64,000 nt of DNA from assembly GCA_964462675.1 (NCBI GenBank), contig CAYWYS010000012.1, forward strand, positions 1 to 64,000, written 5' to 3'. How positions within the stretch are numbered: the first letter of the stretch is position 1; each line of letters starts with the position of its first letter. Position numbers and translations under genes: made by a program. Source of the stretch: XN24 sp964462675 (lineage in GTDB: Bacteria > Pseudomonadota > Gammaproteobacteria > Steroidobacterales > XN24). Under the pieces are notes generated by a model, which made no database searches, had not been told where the DNA came from, and saw only the letters and a program-made list of their open reading frames with translations. Of the stretch, positions 40,971 to 49,058 are shown piece by piece.

Positions 40971-41795
40971 CTATCCAAACCAACCCTTGAGGCGGCCGAC
41001 AAGGCCGCGAGCCTCGGCGAACGATTCCTCCACCTGGGCCAGGCACACCGAGATGTTGTCCCGGCCGCCGTTCGCGTTCGCCAGCTGGACCAGTTGTTCA
41101 CCACCGGTCTGCAGATTAGCACTAAAGGTACTGATAGTTAAATGAATGTCCTCTTCTTCGACCATGTCGGACAGGCCGTCGGAGCACAACAGGTAGATGT
41201 CCTCCGGCTTGACGGTCTCTTCCTGGACCTCGACTTCGACGGTCGGCTCGACCCCGAGGGCCCGGGTCACGTAATTGCGGTTGGCGGAGCGCATCGCCTC
41301 CTCGTGGGAAAAGAAGCCGCGATCCACGAGCTCCTGCAGCAGCGAATGGTCGAGCGTCAACTGCTCGAAACGGCTCTTGCGCAGCCGATAGATGCGCGAG
41401 TCGCCGACATGCGCGATCGACACCCGGTCGTCGTGAAACAGGCAGGTGGCAATCGTCGTGCCCATGCCGCGGCACTGCGGCTGGGTCTGGGCCGTCTGCC
41501 AGATGATCTTGTTGGCGCGGATGACCGCGTTGCGCAGGACGATGCTCTGGCGCATCAGCCCGCTGCTGTCGTCCACGGAAGTGCGCGTTTCGCGCTCGAG
41601 GCCGGCGCGGACCATGTCGGTCACCGTCTTGATGGCCAGCGCTGCGGCCACCTCGCCGGCGTTATAGCCGCCCATGCCGTCGGCAAGCACGATGAGGCCG
41701 AGTTCCATGTCCGCGAACACGGCGTCCTCGTTGTGCTCCCGCACCTGCCCGGTGTGCGTGAACTCGAAGTAGTTGATTTTGCCTTTTAGACTCAT
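40971..41795 (-). CDS. PP2C-family serine/threonine protein phosphatase
   Basis: A 274-residue soluble phosphatase with the metal-dependent PP2C motifs in order: VREHNEDAVF, VLADGMGGYNAGE, GMGTTIATCL, HVGDSRIYRLRK, DHSLLQELV, YLLCSDGLSDMV and GGRDNISVCL. All metal-binding Asp are present. It resembles Stp1 of Pseudomonas type VI clusters and PrpC of Gram-positives. The start is ATG 41795 (MSLKGKINYFEF); the open frame further upstream has no similarity. Paired with the FHA gene downstream. No type VI secretion gene is visible here. Confidence 0.9.
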   Translation of the reverse strand: MSLKGKINYFEFTHTGQVREHNEDAVFADMELGLIVLADGMGGYNAGEVAAALAIKTVTDMVRAGLERETRTSVDDSSGLMRQSIVLRNAVIRANKIIWQTAQTQPQCRGMGTTIATCLFHDDRVSIAHVGDSRIYRLRKSRFEQLTLDHSLLQELVDRGFFSHEEAMRSANRNYVTRALGVEPTVEVEVQEETVKPEDIYLLCSDGLSDMVEEEDIHLTISTFSANLQTGGEQLVQLANANGGRDNISVCLAQVEESFAEARGLVGRLKGWFG

Positions 41796-42027
41796 TTGCT
41801 CGTTGTTTCCGCGAGCGGCAGGGGCCCCGTGGCGACCCCGTGCCGCAGGCTCCGCCTCGCTTTCGCCGCGGCTCCCCCTGCCGACAGTCGGCAATTGAAC
41901 AGCGTAATGCACCTCCGCCACAAGTCCGAGCGCGCCATCACATAAACGCCATCGGGCTGCCGCCGGCTTGCTCCGGCGCCGCGCCCCTGTGTACCGTGCC
42001 GGAGTCGCGCGAATACCGGGGGGGTTG

Positions 42028-43377
42028 ATGGCCAAGGCCAGGGCGCTGTTCGTCTGCACCGAGTGCGGTGGCACCAGCCCGAAATGGGTCGGGCAGTGCC
42101 CCGACTGCGGGCTTTGGAATACCCTGGAGGAGACCCGCGATACGCCCCGTGGCCGTGAGGTCGGCTGGGCCGGCGATGCGCCCCGGCTGGTGTCCGAGGT
42201 CGAAGCCGAGGCGGAGCTCGAGGCGCGCTGGTCGACCGGGATCGGTGAACTGGACCGGGTGCTCGGCGGCGGGCTCGTGCCCGGCTCCGTGACGCTGATC
42301 GGCGGCGATCCCGGCATCGGCAAGTCCACCCTGCTGCTGCAGGCTGCGGTGCGTCTCGCCGGCAGCCTGCCGGCGCTCTACGTGACCGGCGAGGAGTCGC
42401 TGCGCCAGGTGGGCATGCGGGCACGGCGCATCGGCATGGAAGCCGGCGGCCTGCAGCTGCTCGCCGAGACCAGCATCGAGCGCATCCTCGCCCAGGCGGA
42501 CGCCGTCCGGCCGCGCGTGCTGGTCGTGGATTCCATCCAGACGATGCACACGGAGGCGCTGCAATCCGCCCCCGGCGCGGTCGCGCAGCTCAGGGAAAGC
42601 TCGGCGAAGCTGGTGCGCTACGCCAAGCAGGGCGGGCCCGCAGTGTTCCTCGTCGGCCATGTGACGAAGGACGGTTCGATCGCCGGGCCGCGCGTGCTCG
42701 AGCACATGGTGGACACCGTGCTGTATTTCGAAAGCGATATCGGCAGCCGCTTCCGGATCGTCCGCGCCGTGAAGAACCGCTTCGGCGCGGCCAACGAGAT
42801 TGGCGTGTTCGCGATGACCGGGCAGGGGCTGCGCGAAGTGCTCAATCCCTCGTCGATATTCCTGGCCGGGCACGATGGCGGCGTAGCGGGCAGCGCAATC
42901 ATGGTCGCGCGGGAGGGCAGCCGGCCGCTGCTCGTGGAGGTGCAGGCGCTGGTCGACGAGACCCGCTCTGGCAACCCGCGCCGCGTCTCGGTCGGGCTCG
43001 ACGCCAACCGGCTGGCGCTGCTGCTGGCCGTCATGCACCGGCACGCCGGCATCGCGATGTATGACCAGGACGTGTTCGTCAACGTTGTCGGGGGCGTGCG
43101 CATCGTGGAGACGGCGGCCGATCTGCCGGTGTTGCTCGCGGCGCTCAGCAGCCTGCGCGACCGGCCCCTCGTGGCCGGGCTGGTGTCATTCGGCGAAGTC
43201 GGGCTCGCGGGCGAGATCCGCCCGGTGCCCTACGGCGAGGAGCGGCTGCGCGAGGCCGTGAAGCACGGCTTCCGTCGCGCGATCGTGCCGGCGGCGAACG
43301 CGCCGCGCGGTGGTATCGCCGGGCTCGAGATCGTCGCCGTCAAGCGGCTCGGCGAGGCCATCGAGGCCGCCTTCTAG
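42028..43377 (+). CDS. radA: DNA repair protein RadA
   Basis: RadA (Sms) is a RecA-like branch-migration helicase in recombination. The 449-residue protein has an N-terminal zinc finger CTECGGTSPKWVGQCPDCG, Walker A GGDPGIGKSTLLLQ near 92-105, the RadA-specific KNRFGAANEIG motif, and a Lon-protease-like C-terminus (VVGGVRIVETAADLPVLLA, FGEVGLAGEIRPV). ATG 42028 follows GGGGGG. The 232-base divergent gap to the PP2C gene shows no clear promoter. The TAG stop shares CTAG with the convergent corB stop. Confidence 0.95.
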   Translation: MAKARALFVCTECGGTSPKWVGQCPDCGLWNTLEETRDTPRGREVGWAGDAPRLVSEVEAEAELEARWSTGIGELDRVLGGGLVPGSVTLIGGDPGIGKSTLLLQAAVRLAGSLPALYVTGEESLRQVGMRARRIGMEAGGLQLLAETSIERILAQADAVRPRVLVVDSIQTMHTEALQSAPGAVAQLRESSAKLVRYAKQGGPAVFLVGHVTKDGSIAGPRVLEHMVDTVLYFESDIGSRFRIVRAVKNRFGAANEIGVFAMTGQGLREVLNPSSIFLAGHDGGVAGSAIMVAREGSRPLLVEVQALVDETRSGNPRRVSVGLDANRLALLLAVMHRHAGIAMYDQDVFVNVVGGVRIVETAADLPVLLAALSSLRDRPLVAGLVSFGEVGLAGEIRPVPYGEERLREAVKHGFRRAIVPAANAPRGGIAGLEIVAVKRLGEAIEAAF

Positions 43378-44654
43378 TCGCCCTGCTGCGGCTGGGCGCG
43401 CGCCGGGGCGCGCAGCCGCACCGAGCGCACGGCGTTGTCGGCCGTCTGGACGATTTCCAACTGGTAGCCGGCCAATAGCAGCGTCGCACCGGCCTGCGGG
43501 ATCGTCTCGAGGCGCTCGAGGATCAGCCCGTTCAGCGTCTTGGGGCCATCAGTCGGCAAGCGCCAGCCCATCATCCGGTTCAGTTCCCGGACGTTGGCAG
43601 CGCCGCTGACCATGTAGCTGCCATCGGCCTCGGCTTGCACGTCGCGGTAGACATCGGCCGGGTCCGTGGTGAACTCGCCGACGATCTCCTCGAGGATATC
43701 GTCCAGCGTCACCAGTCCCTGGATGTCGCCGTACTCGTCGACCACGAGCGCCAGTCGCCGCTTGGCGCGCTGGAAATTCACCAGCTGCTTGTGCAGCGGC
43801 GTGCCCTCCGGCACGAAGTACGGCTCCAGCGCCTTGGCGGCGAGGTGCTCGCGCGTCAGCTCGTCGTCGGCCAGTTCGCTCATGATCGAGCGCAGGTGCA
43901 GGATCCCGACGACGGCATCCAGGTCGCCGCGGTAGACAGGCAAGCGCGTGTGCTGGCTCTCGGTGAGCTGCTGCAGCAGGTCATCCCAGTCGTCCTCCAG
44001 GTCGAGACCGTCGATCTCGTTGCGCGGCACCATGATGTCGTCGACGGTGACGTCTTGCAGCTCGAGCAAGCTGATCAGCATGCGCTGGTGGCGTTGTGGG
44101 ATGATTGCGCCGGCCTCGCTGACGACAGTGCGCAGCTCCTCGTGCGACAGCGCATTTCCCTGCGCGTGTTCGGGCCGGAGTCCCAGCAGCCAGAGCACCC
44201 CGTTGGCCATCAGGTTGACCAGCCAGACGATCGGGTAGGTTATTTTCAGCAGCGGGTGGTAGATCAAGGCCGCCGGCAGCGCGATGCGTTCCGGGTGCAG
44301 CGCCGCGAGCGTCTTCGGCGCGACCTCGGCGAAGATGAGGATGACCAGCGTCAGGATCCCGGCGCCGATCGCGATGGCGCCCTCGCCGCCGAGCCGCAGC
44401 GCAATGACGGTAACCAGCGAGGAGGCGAAGATGTTGACGAAGTTGTTGCCGAGCAGGATCAGGCCGATCAGCCGGTCGGGCCGCTGCAGCAGTGATTCGG
44501 CCAGCCGCGCGGCGCGCTGGCCATGGCGCGCGCGGTGGCGGAGCCGATAGCGGTTGACGCTCATCAGCGCCGTCTCCGTCCCGGAGAAGAACGCCGACAG
44601 CACCAGCAGCAGTCCGAGCAGGGAGAAAAGCGACCCTAAGGGAACGTCATTCAA
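43374..44654 (-). CDS. CNNM/CorB-type membrane protein with CBS pair
   Basis: A 426-residue inner-membrane protein with an N-terminal DUF21 domain (LLLVLSAFFSGTETALMSVN, three or four helices to about 150), two CBS domains (VTVDDIMVPRNEIDGLDLE, RLPVYRGDLDAVVGILH, LALVVDEYGDIQGLVTLDDI) and a C-terminal CorC/HlyC domain. It matches YfjD/CorB of enterics, linked to magnesium or cobalt efflux. It lies 15 bases after the ypjD-like gene, the same pairing as in E. coli next to ffh. Confidence 0.88.
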   Translation of the reverse strand: MNDVPLGSLFSLLGLLLVLSAFFSGTETALMSVNRYRLRHRARHGQRAARLAESLLQRPDRLIGLILLGNNFVNIFASSLVTVIALRLGGEGAIAIGAGILTLVILIFAEVAPKTLAALHPERIALPAALIYHPLLKITYPIVWLVNLMANGVLWLLGLRPEHAQGNALSHEELRTVVSEAGAIIPQRHQRMLISLLELQDVTVDDIMVPRNEIDGLDLEDDWDDLLQQLTESQHTRLPVYRGDLDAVVGILHLRSIMSELADDELTREHLAAKALEPYFVPEGTPLHKQLVNFQRAKRRLALVVDEYGDIQGLVTLDDILEEIVGEFTTDPADVYRDVQAEADGSYMVSGAANVRELNRMMGWRLPTDGPKTLNGLILERLETIPQAGATLLLAGYQLEIVQTADNAVRSVRLRAPARAQPQQGD

Positions 44655-44669
44655 GGCGGCGGGATCCTC

Positions 44670-45482
44670 CTACCCCCACTGGCGGCCGAGCAGAAACTCC
44701 AGCACGAAGCGACTGCCGAAATAGCTCAGCGCGAGCAGTCCGTAGCCGGCCAGCACCCAGTGAACCGCCTGGCGGCCGCGCCAGCCGAGCCTGAGCCGGC
44801 CGAACAGCAGCACCGCGAACACGCCCCATGCGACGGAGGACAGCACCGTCTTGTGCAGCAGGTGCTGGGCAAAGATGTTCTCGAGGAACATCAGCCCGCT
44901 GAACAAGGCCAGCGTCAGCAGCGAGAAACCGGCGAACAAGGCGGTGAACAGCGCGCCTTCGAGCGACTCGAGCGGGGGCAGGATGCGCGTCCAGGCTTGC
45001 AGCTGGCGCCGGCGCAGCGTGCGCTCGCGGAACAGGAACAGCACGGCCAGGCCCGCGCCCAGGCTCAGCAGGCTGTAGGCGACGATCGACAGCGAAACGT
45101 GCGCGTGGATGCCCCAGTTCGGCGCGGTCTCGCGGGGCGACACCGGGTCCGGCACCAGCACCGCGAGCGCCACGATGCCGGCCGCCGGCAGCAGCACCGC
45201 GGAGAGGCCCCGGAAGCGCACCTTCATTGCCACCAGCAGGGCGAACACCGCGAGCAGCCAGGCGACCAGCGACAACACGCCGCCGAGCGACAGCTCCGGG
45301 CCCCCGCGCGAGGTCACGAGCTGGCTCAGCAGGAACGAATGCATCGCCAGCCCCGCTGCGCCGAGCAGCAGCGCCGGCCCGACGCCCGCCGTGACGCGCT
45401 CGCCCGGCGCGCCCGCCAGCTGGTGTTTCAGCAGCAGCAGTCCGGACAGCAGGTACAAGGCGAACACGACGATCGCGGTCAT
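44670..45482 (-). CDS. CcsA/YpjD-type cytochrome c assembly membrane protein
   Basis: A 270-residue protein with about eight membrane helices. The segment PNWGIHAHVSLSIVAYSLLSLGAG and the later HLLHKTVLSSVAWGVFAVLL carry the His residues of the CcmC/CcsA-like heme-handling family. YpjD in E. coli sits in the same place, opposite ffh. A role in heme delivery is inferred from the family; the exact function is not established. Divergent from ffh with 136 bases between starts. Confidence 0.85.
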   Translation of the reverse strand: MTAIVVFALYLLSGLLLLKHQLAGAPGERVTAGVGPALLLGAAGLAMHSFLLSQLVTSRGGPELSLGGVLSLVAWLLAVFALLVAMKVRFRGLSAVLLPAAGIVALAVLVPDPVSPRETAPNWGIHAHVSLSIVAYSLLSLGAGLAVLFLFRERTLRRRQLQAWTRILPPLESLEGALFTALFAGFSLLTLALFSGLMFLENIFAQHLLHKTVLSSVAWGVFAVLLFGRLRLGWRGRQAVHWVLAGYGLLALSYFGSRFVLEFLLGRQWG

Positions 45483-45575
45483 CAGGGGTGCTCAGCGGAC
45501 GGCCCAAAGCTGCATTCTGACACAGCGCCGCGGTCCGGTAGAAACGGGGAAAGCCGAAGCGCCGCGCGCGGCGGG

Positions 45576-45581
45576 TATAAT
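45576..45581 (+). promoter_or_regulatory. -10 hexamer (TATAAT) of ffh
   Basis: A perfect TATAAT 37 bases before the ffh ATG in a GC-rich gap. The best -35 (GCCGAA at 17 bases) is poor, so strength is uncertain. Confidence 0.5.
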
Positions 45582-45618
45582 TGCCCGAACCACCACCCGG
45601 AGCCCGCCCGGCAAGCCG

Positions 45619-46971
45619 ATGTTCGAGAATCTCACCGATCGATTGTCGCGTGCCGGCAACGCCCTGACGGGGCGCGGCCGGATCACCGAAGAGAACGTTC
45701 GCGACACGCTGCGCCAGGTCCGCATGGCGCTGCTCGAGGCCGACGTCGCCCTGCCGGTCGTCAAGGAATTCATCGAGCGGGCGCGCGTCCGCGCCATCGG
45801 CACCGAGGTCACCAAGAGCCTGACGCCGGGGCAGGCGTTCATCAAGATCATCCATGACGAGCTCGTCCGCACGATGGGCTCGGCCAACGAGTCGCTGAAC
45901 CTGCGCGCCCAGCCCCCCGCGATCGTGCTGCTCGCCGGGCTGCAAGGCGCCGGCAAGACCACGACGGCAGCCAAGCTGGCGCGCTGGCTGGCCGAGCGCG
46001 ACGGCCGCAAGGTCATGCTCGCCAGCGCCGACGTCTACCGTCCCGCGGCCATCCTGCAACTGGAGCGGCTCGCCGGCGAGGTCGGCGCCGGCTTCTTCCC
46101 GAGCGACGCCGGGCAGGACCCGGTGGAGATCGCGCGCCGTGCGGTCGAGGCCGCGCGCCGCGAGCTGTGCGACGTGCTGATCCTCGATACCGCCGGGCGG
46201 CTGCACATCGACGACGCGATGATGGACGAGGCGCGCCGAATCCATGCCGCGATCAAGCCGGTGGAGACGCTGTTCGTCGTCGACAGCATGGCGGGCCAGG
46301 ACGCCGTCAACGCGGCGCGCGCCTTCGGCGATGCGCTCGAGCTGACCGGCGTGATCGTGACCAAGACCGACGGCGATGCCCGCGGCGGCGTCGCGCTCTC
46401 GGTCCGGCACGTCACCGGCAAGCCGATCAAGTTCATCGGTGCCGGCGAGAAGACCACGGCGCTCGAGCCCTTCTACCCTGAACGGCTGGCCTCGCGGATC
46501 CTCGGCATGGGCGACGTCGTGTCGCTGGTGGAGGAAGTCCAGCACAAGGTCGATCGCGAGCAGGCCGACAAGCTGGCGCGGAAGATCTCCAAGGGCCAGG
46601 GCTTCAACCTGCAGGACCTGCGCGACCAGCTGCGCCAGATGCAGGAAATGGGCGGGCTGGCCGGGCTGCTGGACAAGCTGCCGGGCCATGCGATGCCCGC
46701 CCGGGTGGACTCGAAGGTCGGCGAGCGCGAGATGCGCCGCCAGGCCGCGGTCATCGATTCGATGACGCCGAAGGAGCGCCGCTACCCGGCGATCATCGAC
46801 GGCTCGCGCAAGCGGCGCATTGCGCAGGGCGCTGGCGTCCAGGTACAGGACGTCAACCGCCTGCTGAAGCAGCACGCCCAGATGCAGAAGGTCATGAAGA
46901 AATTCAGCAAGGGCGGCATGGCGAAGATGATGCGGGCCATGAAGGGGCGCCTGCCGCCGGGATTCGGCTGA
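45619..46971 (+). CDS. ffh: Signal recognition particle protein Ffh
   Basis: Ffh with 4.5S RNA carries ribosomes making membrane proteins to FtsY. The 450-residue GTPase has the N domain (MFENLTDRLSRAGNALTGRG), the G domain (LLAGLQGAGKTTTAAKLA near 104-121, DVYRPAAILQLE, LILDTAGRL, TKTDGDARGG), and the Met-rich M domain (MKKFSKGGMAKMMRAMKGRLPPGFG region) that binds signal peptides and RNA. ATG 45619 matches the family start. No 4.5S RNA gene was found in the window. Confidence 0.96.
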   Translation: MFENLTDRLSRAGNALTGRGRITEENVRDTLRQVRMALLEADVALPVVKEFIERARVRAIGTEVTKSLTPGQAFIKIIHDELVRTMGSANESLNLRAQPPAIVLLAGLQGAGKTTTAAKLARWLAERDGRKVMLASADVYRPAAILQLERLAGEVGAGFFPSDAGQDPVEIARRAVEAARRELCDVLILDTAGRLHIDDAMMDEARRIHAAIKPVETLFVVDSMAGQDAVNAARAFGDALELTGVIVTKTDGDARGGVALSVRHVTGKPIKFIGAGEKTTALEPFYPERLASRILGMGDVVSLVEEVQHKVDREQADKLARKISKGQGFNLQDLRDQLRQMQEMGGLAGLLDKLPGHAMPARVDSKVGEREMRRQAAVIDSMTPKERRYPAIIDGSRKRRIAQGAGVQVQDVNRLLKQHAQMQKVMKKFSKGGMAKMMRAMKGRLPPGFG

Positions 46972-46990
46972 CGGCCGACCCGCGCGGCCC

Positions 46991-47018
46991 TTCCCATTGG
47001 CCTGATTTCCAGTATAAT
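46991..47018 (+). promoter_or_regulatory. Promoter of the rpsP-rimM-trmD-rplS operon
   Basis: TTCCCA (46991-46996) lies 16 bases from a perfect TATAAT (47013-47018), followed by a GC-rich discriminator. The leader to rpsP is about 89 bases. It sits 19 bases after the ffh stop. Confidence 0.65.
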
Positions 47019-47113
47019 GCCCGGTTTACTTGCGGCCGCCGTGGGGCGGACCGCCCTGCGGTGCGCGGCGTATGGGCGCACGGCAATCAGCGTGAACGAG
47101 GAAATCTGGATCC

Positions 47114-47365
47114 ATGGTGACGATTCGTCTGACCCGGGGCGGCGCAAAGAAGCGGCCGTTCTACCACGTGGTGGTGACCGACAGCCGTAACCGGCGCGAC
47201 GGCCGCTATATCGAGCGGCTCGGGTTCTTCAACCCGATCGCGACCGGCAAGGAAGAGACGCTGAAGCTCGACCTGGAGCGGGTGAAACACTGGCTCGGGC
47301 ACGGCGCGCAGCCCTCCGAGCGGGTCGCGCAACTGATCAAGCAGTTCGAGAAGAAGGCGGCCTGA
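47114..47365 (+). CDS. rpsP: 30S ribosomal protein bS16
   Basis: bS16 helps assemble the 30S body. The 83-residue protein starts MVTIRLTRGGAKKRPFYHVV and has DSRNRRDGRYIERLGFFNP and LDLERVKHWLGHGAQPSERV, all standard. It is first in the conserved rpsP-rimM-trmD-rplS operon; rimM starts 44 bases later. Confidence 0.97.
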   Translation: MVTIRLTRGGAKKRPFYHVVVTDSRNRRDGRYIERLGFFNPIATGKEETLKLDLERVKHWLGHGAQPSERVAQLIKQFEKKAA

Positions 47366-47408
47366 GGAGTCTCGCGGCGCGCGGACGCGCGCCGGGAGCA
47401 AGGGGATC

Positions 47409-47915
47409 ATGACCGGTCAACGGCGGGTGGTCCTTGGCAAGGTCGGCGGCCTCTACGGGGTCCGCGGCTGGGTCAAGCTCTGGTCCTTCACCGAGCCGGT
47501 GGAGAACCTGCTGGACTACCGGGAGCTCGAGCTGTGCCGGGGCGGCCGCTGGGAAGCGGTACGGCTGGCGGAGGGGCGCAGGCAGGGCGAAGCCCTCGTG
47601 GCCCGCTTCGACGGTTGCGAGGATCGCGAGCAGGCCGCGCTGCTGGTCGGCGCAGAGCTCGCCGTGACACGGGACCGGCTGCCGGCGCCGGCGCCGGGGG
47701 AGTTTTACTGGGCCGACCTGGTCGGGCTCGAGGTCGTCACGGTCGATGGCGCGAGCCTCGGCCGAGTCGAGCAGATGATGGCCACGGGCGCGAACGACGT
47801 CATGGTGGTCAAGGGCGAGCGCGAACGGCTGGTGCCGTTTCTGCCCGGACGGTATGTGCACGAGGTGGACCTGGGCGGCGGACGCATCGTCGTCGACTGG
47901 GACCCGGAATTCTGA
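47409..47915 (+). CDS. rimM: Ribosome maturation factor RimM
   Basis: RimM binds uS19 and speeds maturation of the 30S head. The 168-residue protein has the N-terminal barrel (VVLGKVGGLYGVRGWVKLWSF, with the family G-x-x-G-x-G pattern), ARFDGCEDREQAALLVGAEL and the PRC-barrel C-terminus (EFYWADLVGLEVVTVDGASLG, LVPFLPGRYVHEVDL). AGGGGATC precedes ATG 47409. trmD starts 11 bases after its stop. Confidence 0.94.
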   Translation: MTGQRRVVLGKVGGLYGVRGWVKLWSFTEPVENLLDYRELELCRGGRWEAVRLAEGRRQGEALVARFDGCEDREQAALLVGAELAVTRDRLPAPAPGEFYWADLVGLEVVTVDGASLGRVEQMMATGANDVMVVKGERERLVPFLPGRYVHEVDLGGGRIVVDWDPEF

Positions 47916-47925
47916 GGGCGGCGTC

Positions 47926-48678
47926 ATGCACTTCGAGGTCGTGACGCTGTTTCCGGAGGTGGTCGGCCTGCTCGGTCGCTTCGGCGTGGTCGGGCGGGCA
48001 CTCGAAGGCGGCCTGCTGCGGCTGGGGACGACGGACCCGCGCGAATTTGCGACGGACCCGCACCGCAGCGTGGACGACCGGCCGTACGGCGGCGGTCCGG
48101 GGATGGTCATGAGGGTGGAGCCGTTGCGCAGCGCGATTCGCGCTGCCAGGGCGAAGCTGCCGGCAGGCAGCCGGACAGTGTTCATGTCGCCGCAGGGCAG
48201 GGTGTTCACCCAGGCCGTGGCGCGGGAATACCGGGCGCTGCCGGGATTGCTGCTCGTGGCAGGACGCTACGAGGGCATGGACGAGCGATTGCTCGGCATG
48301 GAGGCGGACGAGGCGCTGACGGTCGGCGACTACGTGTTGAGCGGAGGCGAACTCCCGGCAATGCTGGTGGTCGATGCGGTGGCGAGGCTGGTGCCGGGCG
48401 TGCTCGGCGACGAGTTCTCCGCGGCGGAGGACTCGTTCAGCGACGGCCTGCTGGATTGCCCGCACTACACGCGGCCGGAATCGGTCGATGGAGTGAAGGT
48501 GCCGCCGGTGCTGTTGTCGGGGGACCACGAGGCCATCCGGCGCTGGCGACTGAAACAGTCGCTGGGAAGGACATGGACGATGCGCCCGGACCTGTTGGCC
48601 GGACGCGGGCTCGCTGCCGAGGAACGGCGGCTGCTGGATGAATACATCGCCGAACGGGCAACCGGCGGCGCGGAATGA
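47926..48678 (+). CDS. trmD: tRNA (guanine-37-N1)-methyltransferase
   Basis: TrmD methylates G37 of tRNAs and prevents frameshifting. The 250-residue knotted SPOUT enzyme has VTLFPEVVGLLGRFGVVGRAL, DDRPYGGGPGMVMRVEPL, VFMSPQGRVF, LVAGRYEGMDERLL, VGDYVLSGGELPAM and PHYTRPESVDGVKVPPVLLSG. Catalytic Asp and Arg residues of these motifs are present. ATG 47926 matches the family start MHFEVVTLFPE. Confidence 0.96.
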   Translation: MHFEVVTLFPEVVGLLGRFGVVGRALEGGLLRLGTTDPREFATDPHRSVDDRPYGGGPGMVMRVEPLRSAIRAARAKLPAGSRTVFMSPQGRVFTQAVAREYRALPGLLLVAGRYEGMDERLLGMEADEALTVGDYVLSGGELPAMLVVDAVARLVPGVLGDEFSAAEDSFSDGLLDCPHYTRPESVDGVKVPPVLLSGDHEAIRRWRLKQSLGRTWTMRPDLLAGRGLAAEERRLLDEYIAERATGGAE

Positions 48679-48709
48679 ACGGATCACGGCTTGGGCGCGG
48701 GTGAGCGAT

Positions 48710-49054
48710 ATGAGCAACATCATCGAAGAACTGGACAAAGAGCAGATGCAGCGCGAGGTCCCTGACTTTGCGCCCGGCGACACCGTCGTCGTGCAGGTCA
48801 AGGTCAAGGAAGGCAACCGCGAGCGGCTGCAGGCGTTCGAGGGCGTCGTCATCGCGCGTCGCAATCGCGGCCTGAATTCCGCGTTCACGGTGCGCAAGGT
48901 GTCGCATGGCGAGGGTGTCGAGCGGGTCTTCCAGACCTACAGCCCGGCCATCGCTGACATCCAGATCAAGCGCCGCGGCGACGTGCGCCGGGCCAAGCTC
49001 TACTACCTGCGAGACCGTACCGGCAAGGCCGCGCGTATCAAGGAAAAGGTCTGA
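48710..49054 (+). CDS. rplS: 50S ribosomal protein bL19
   Basis: bL19 sits at the 30S-50S interface. The 114-residue protein begins MSNIIEELDKEQMQREVPDF and has LQAFEGVVIARRNRGLNSAFTV in two parts, GVERVFQTYSPAI, and RRAKLYYLRDRTGKAARIKE at the end. ATG 48710 matches the E. coli start; an in-frame GTG at 48701 could add three residues. The last gene of the rpsP operon; sppA starts four bases after its stop. Confidence 0.96.
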   Translation: MSNIIEELDKEQMQREVPDFAPGDTVVVQVKVKEGNRERLQAFEGVVIARRNRGLNSAFTVRKVSHGEGVERVFQTYSPAIADIQIKRRGDVRRAKLYYLRDRTGKAARIKEKV

Positions 49055-49058
49055 TTCC

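Noticed and set aside
46973..46995. Terminator after ffh (GGCCG/CGGCC)
   Set aside because: The stem is only five pairs, no T run follows, and it overlaps the rpsP promoter.
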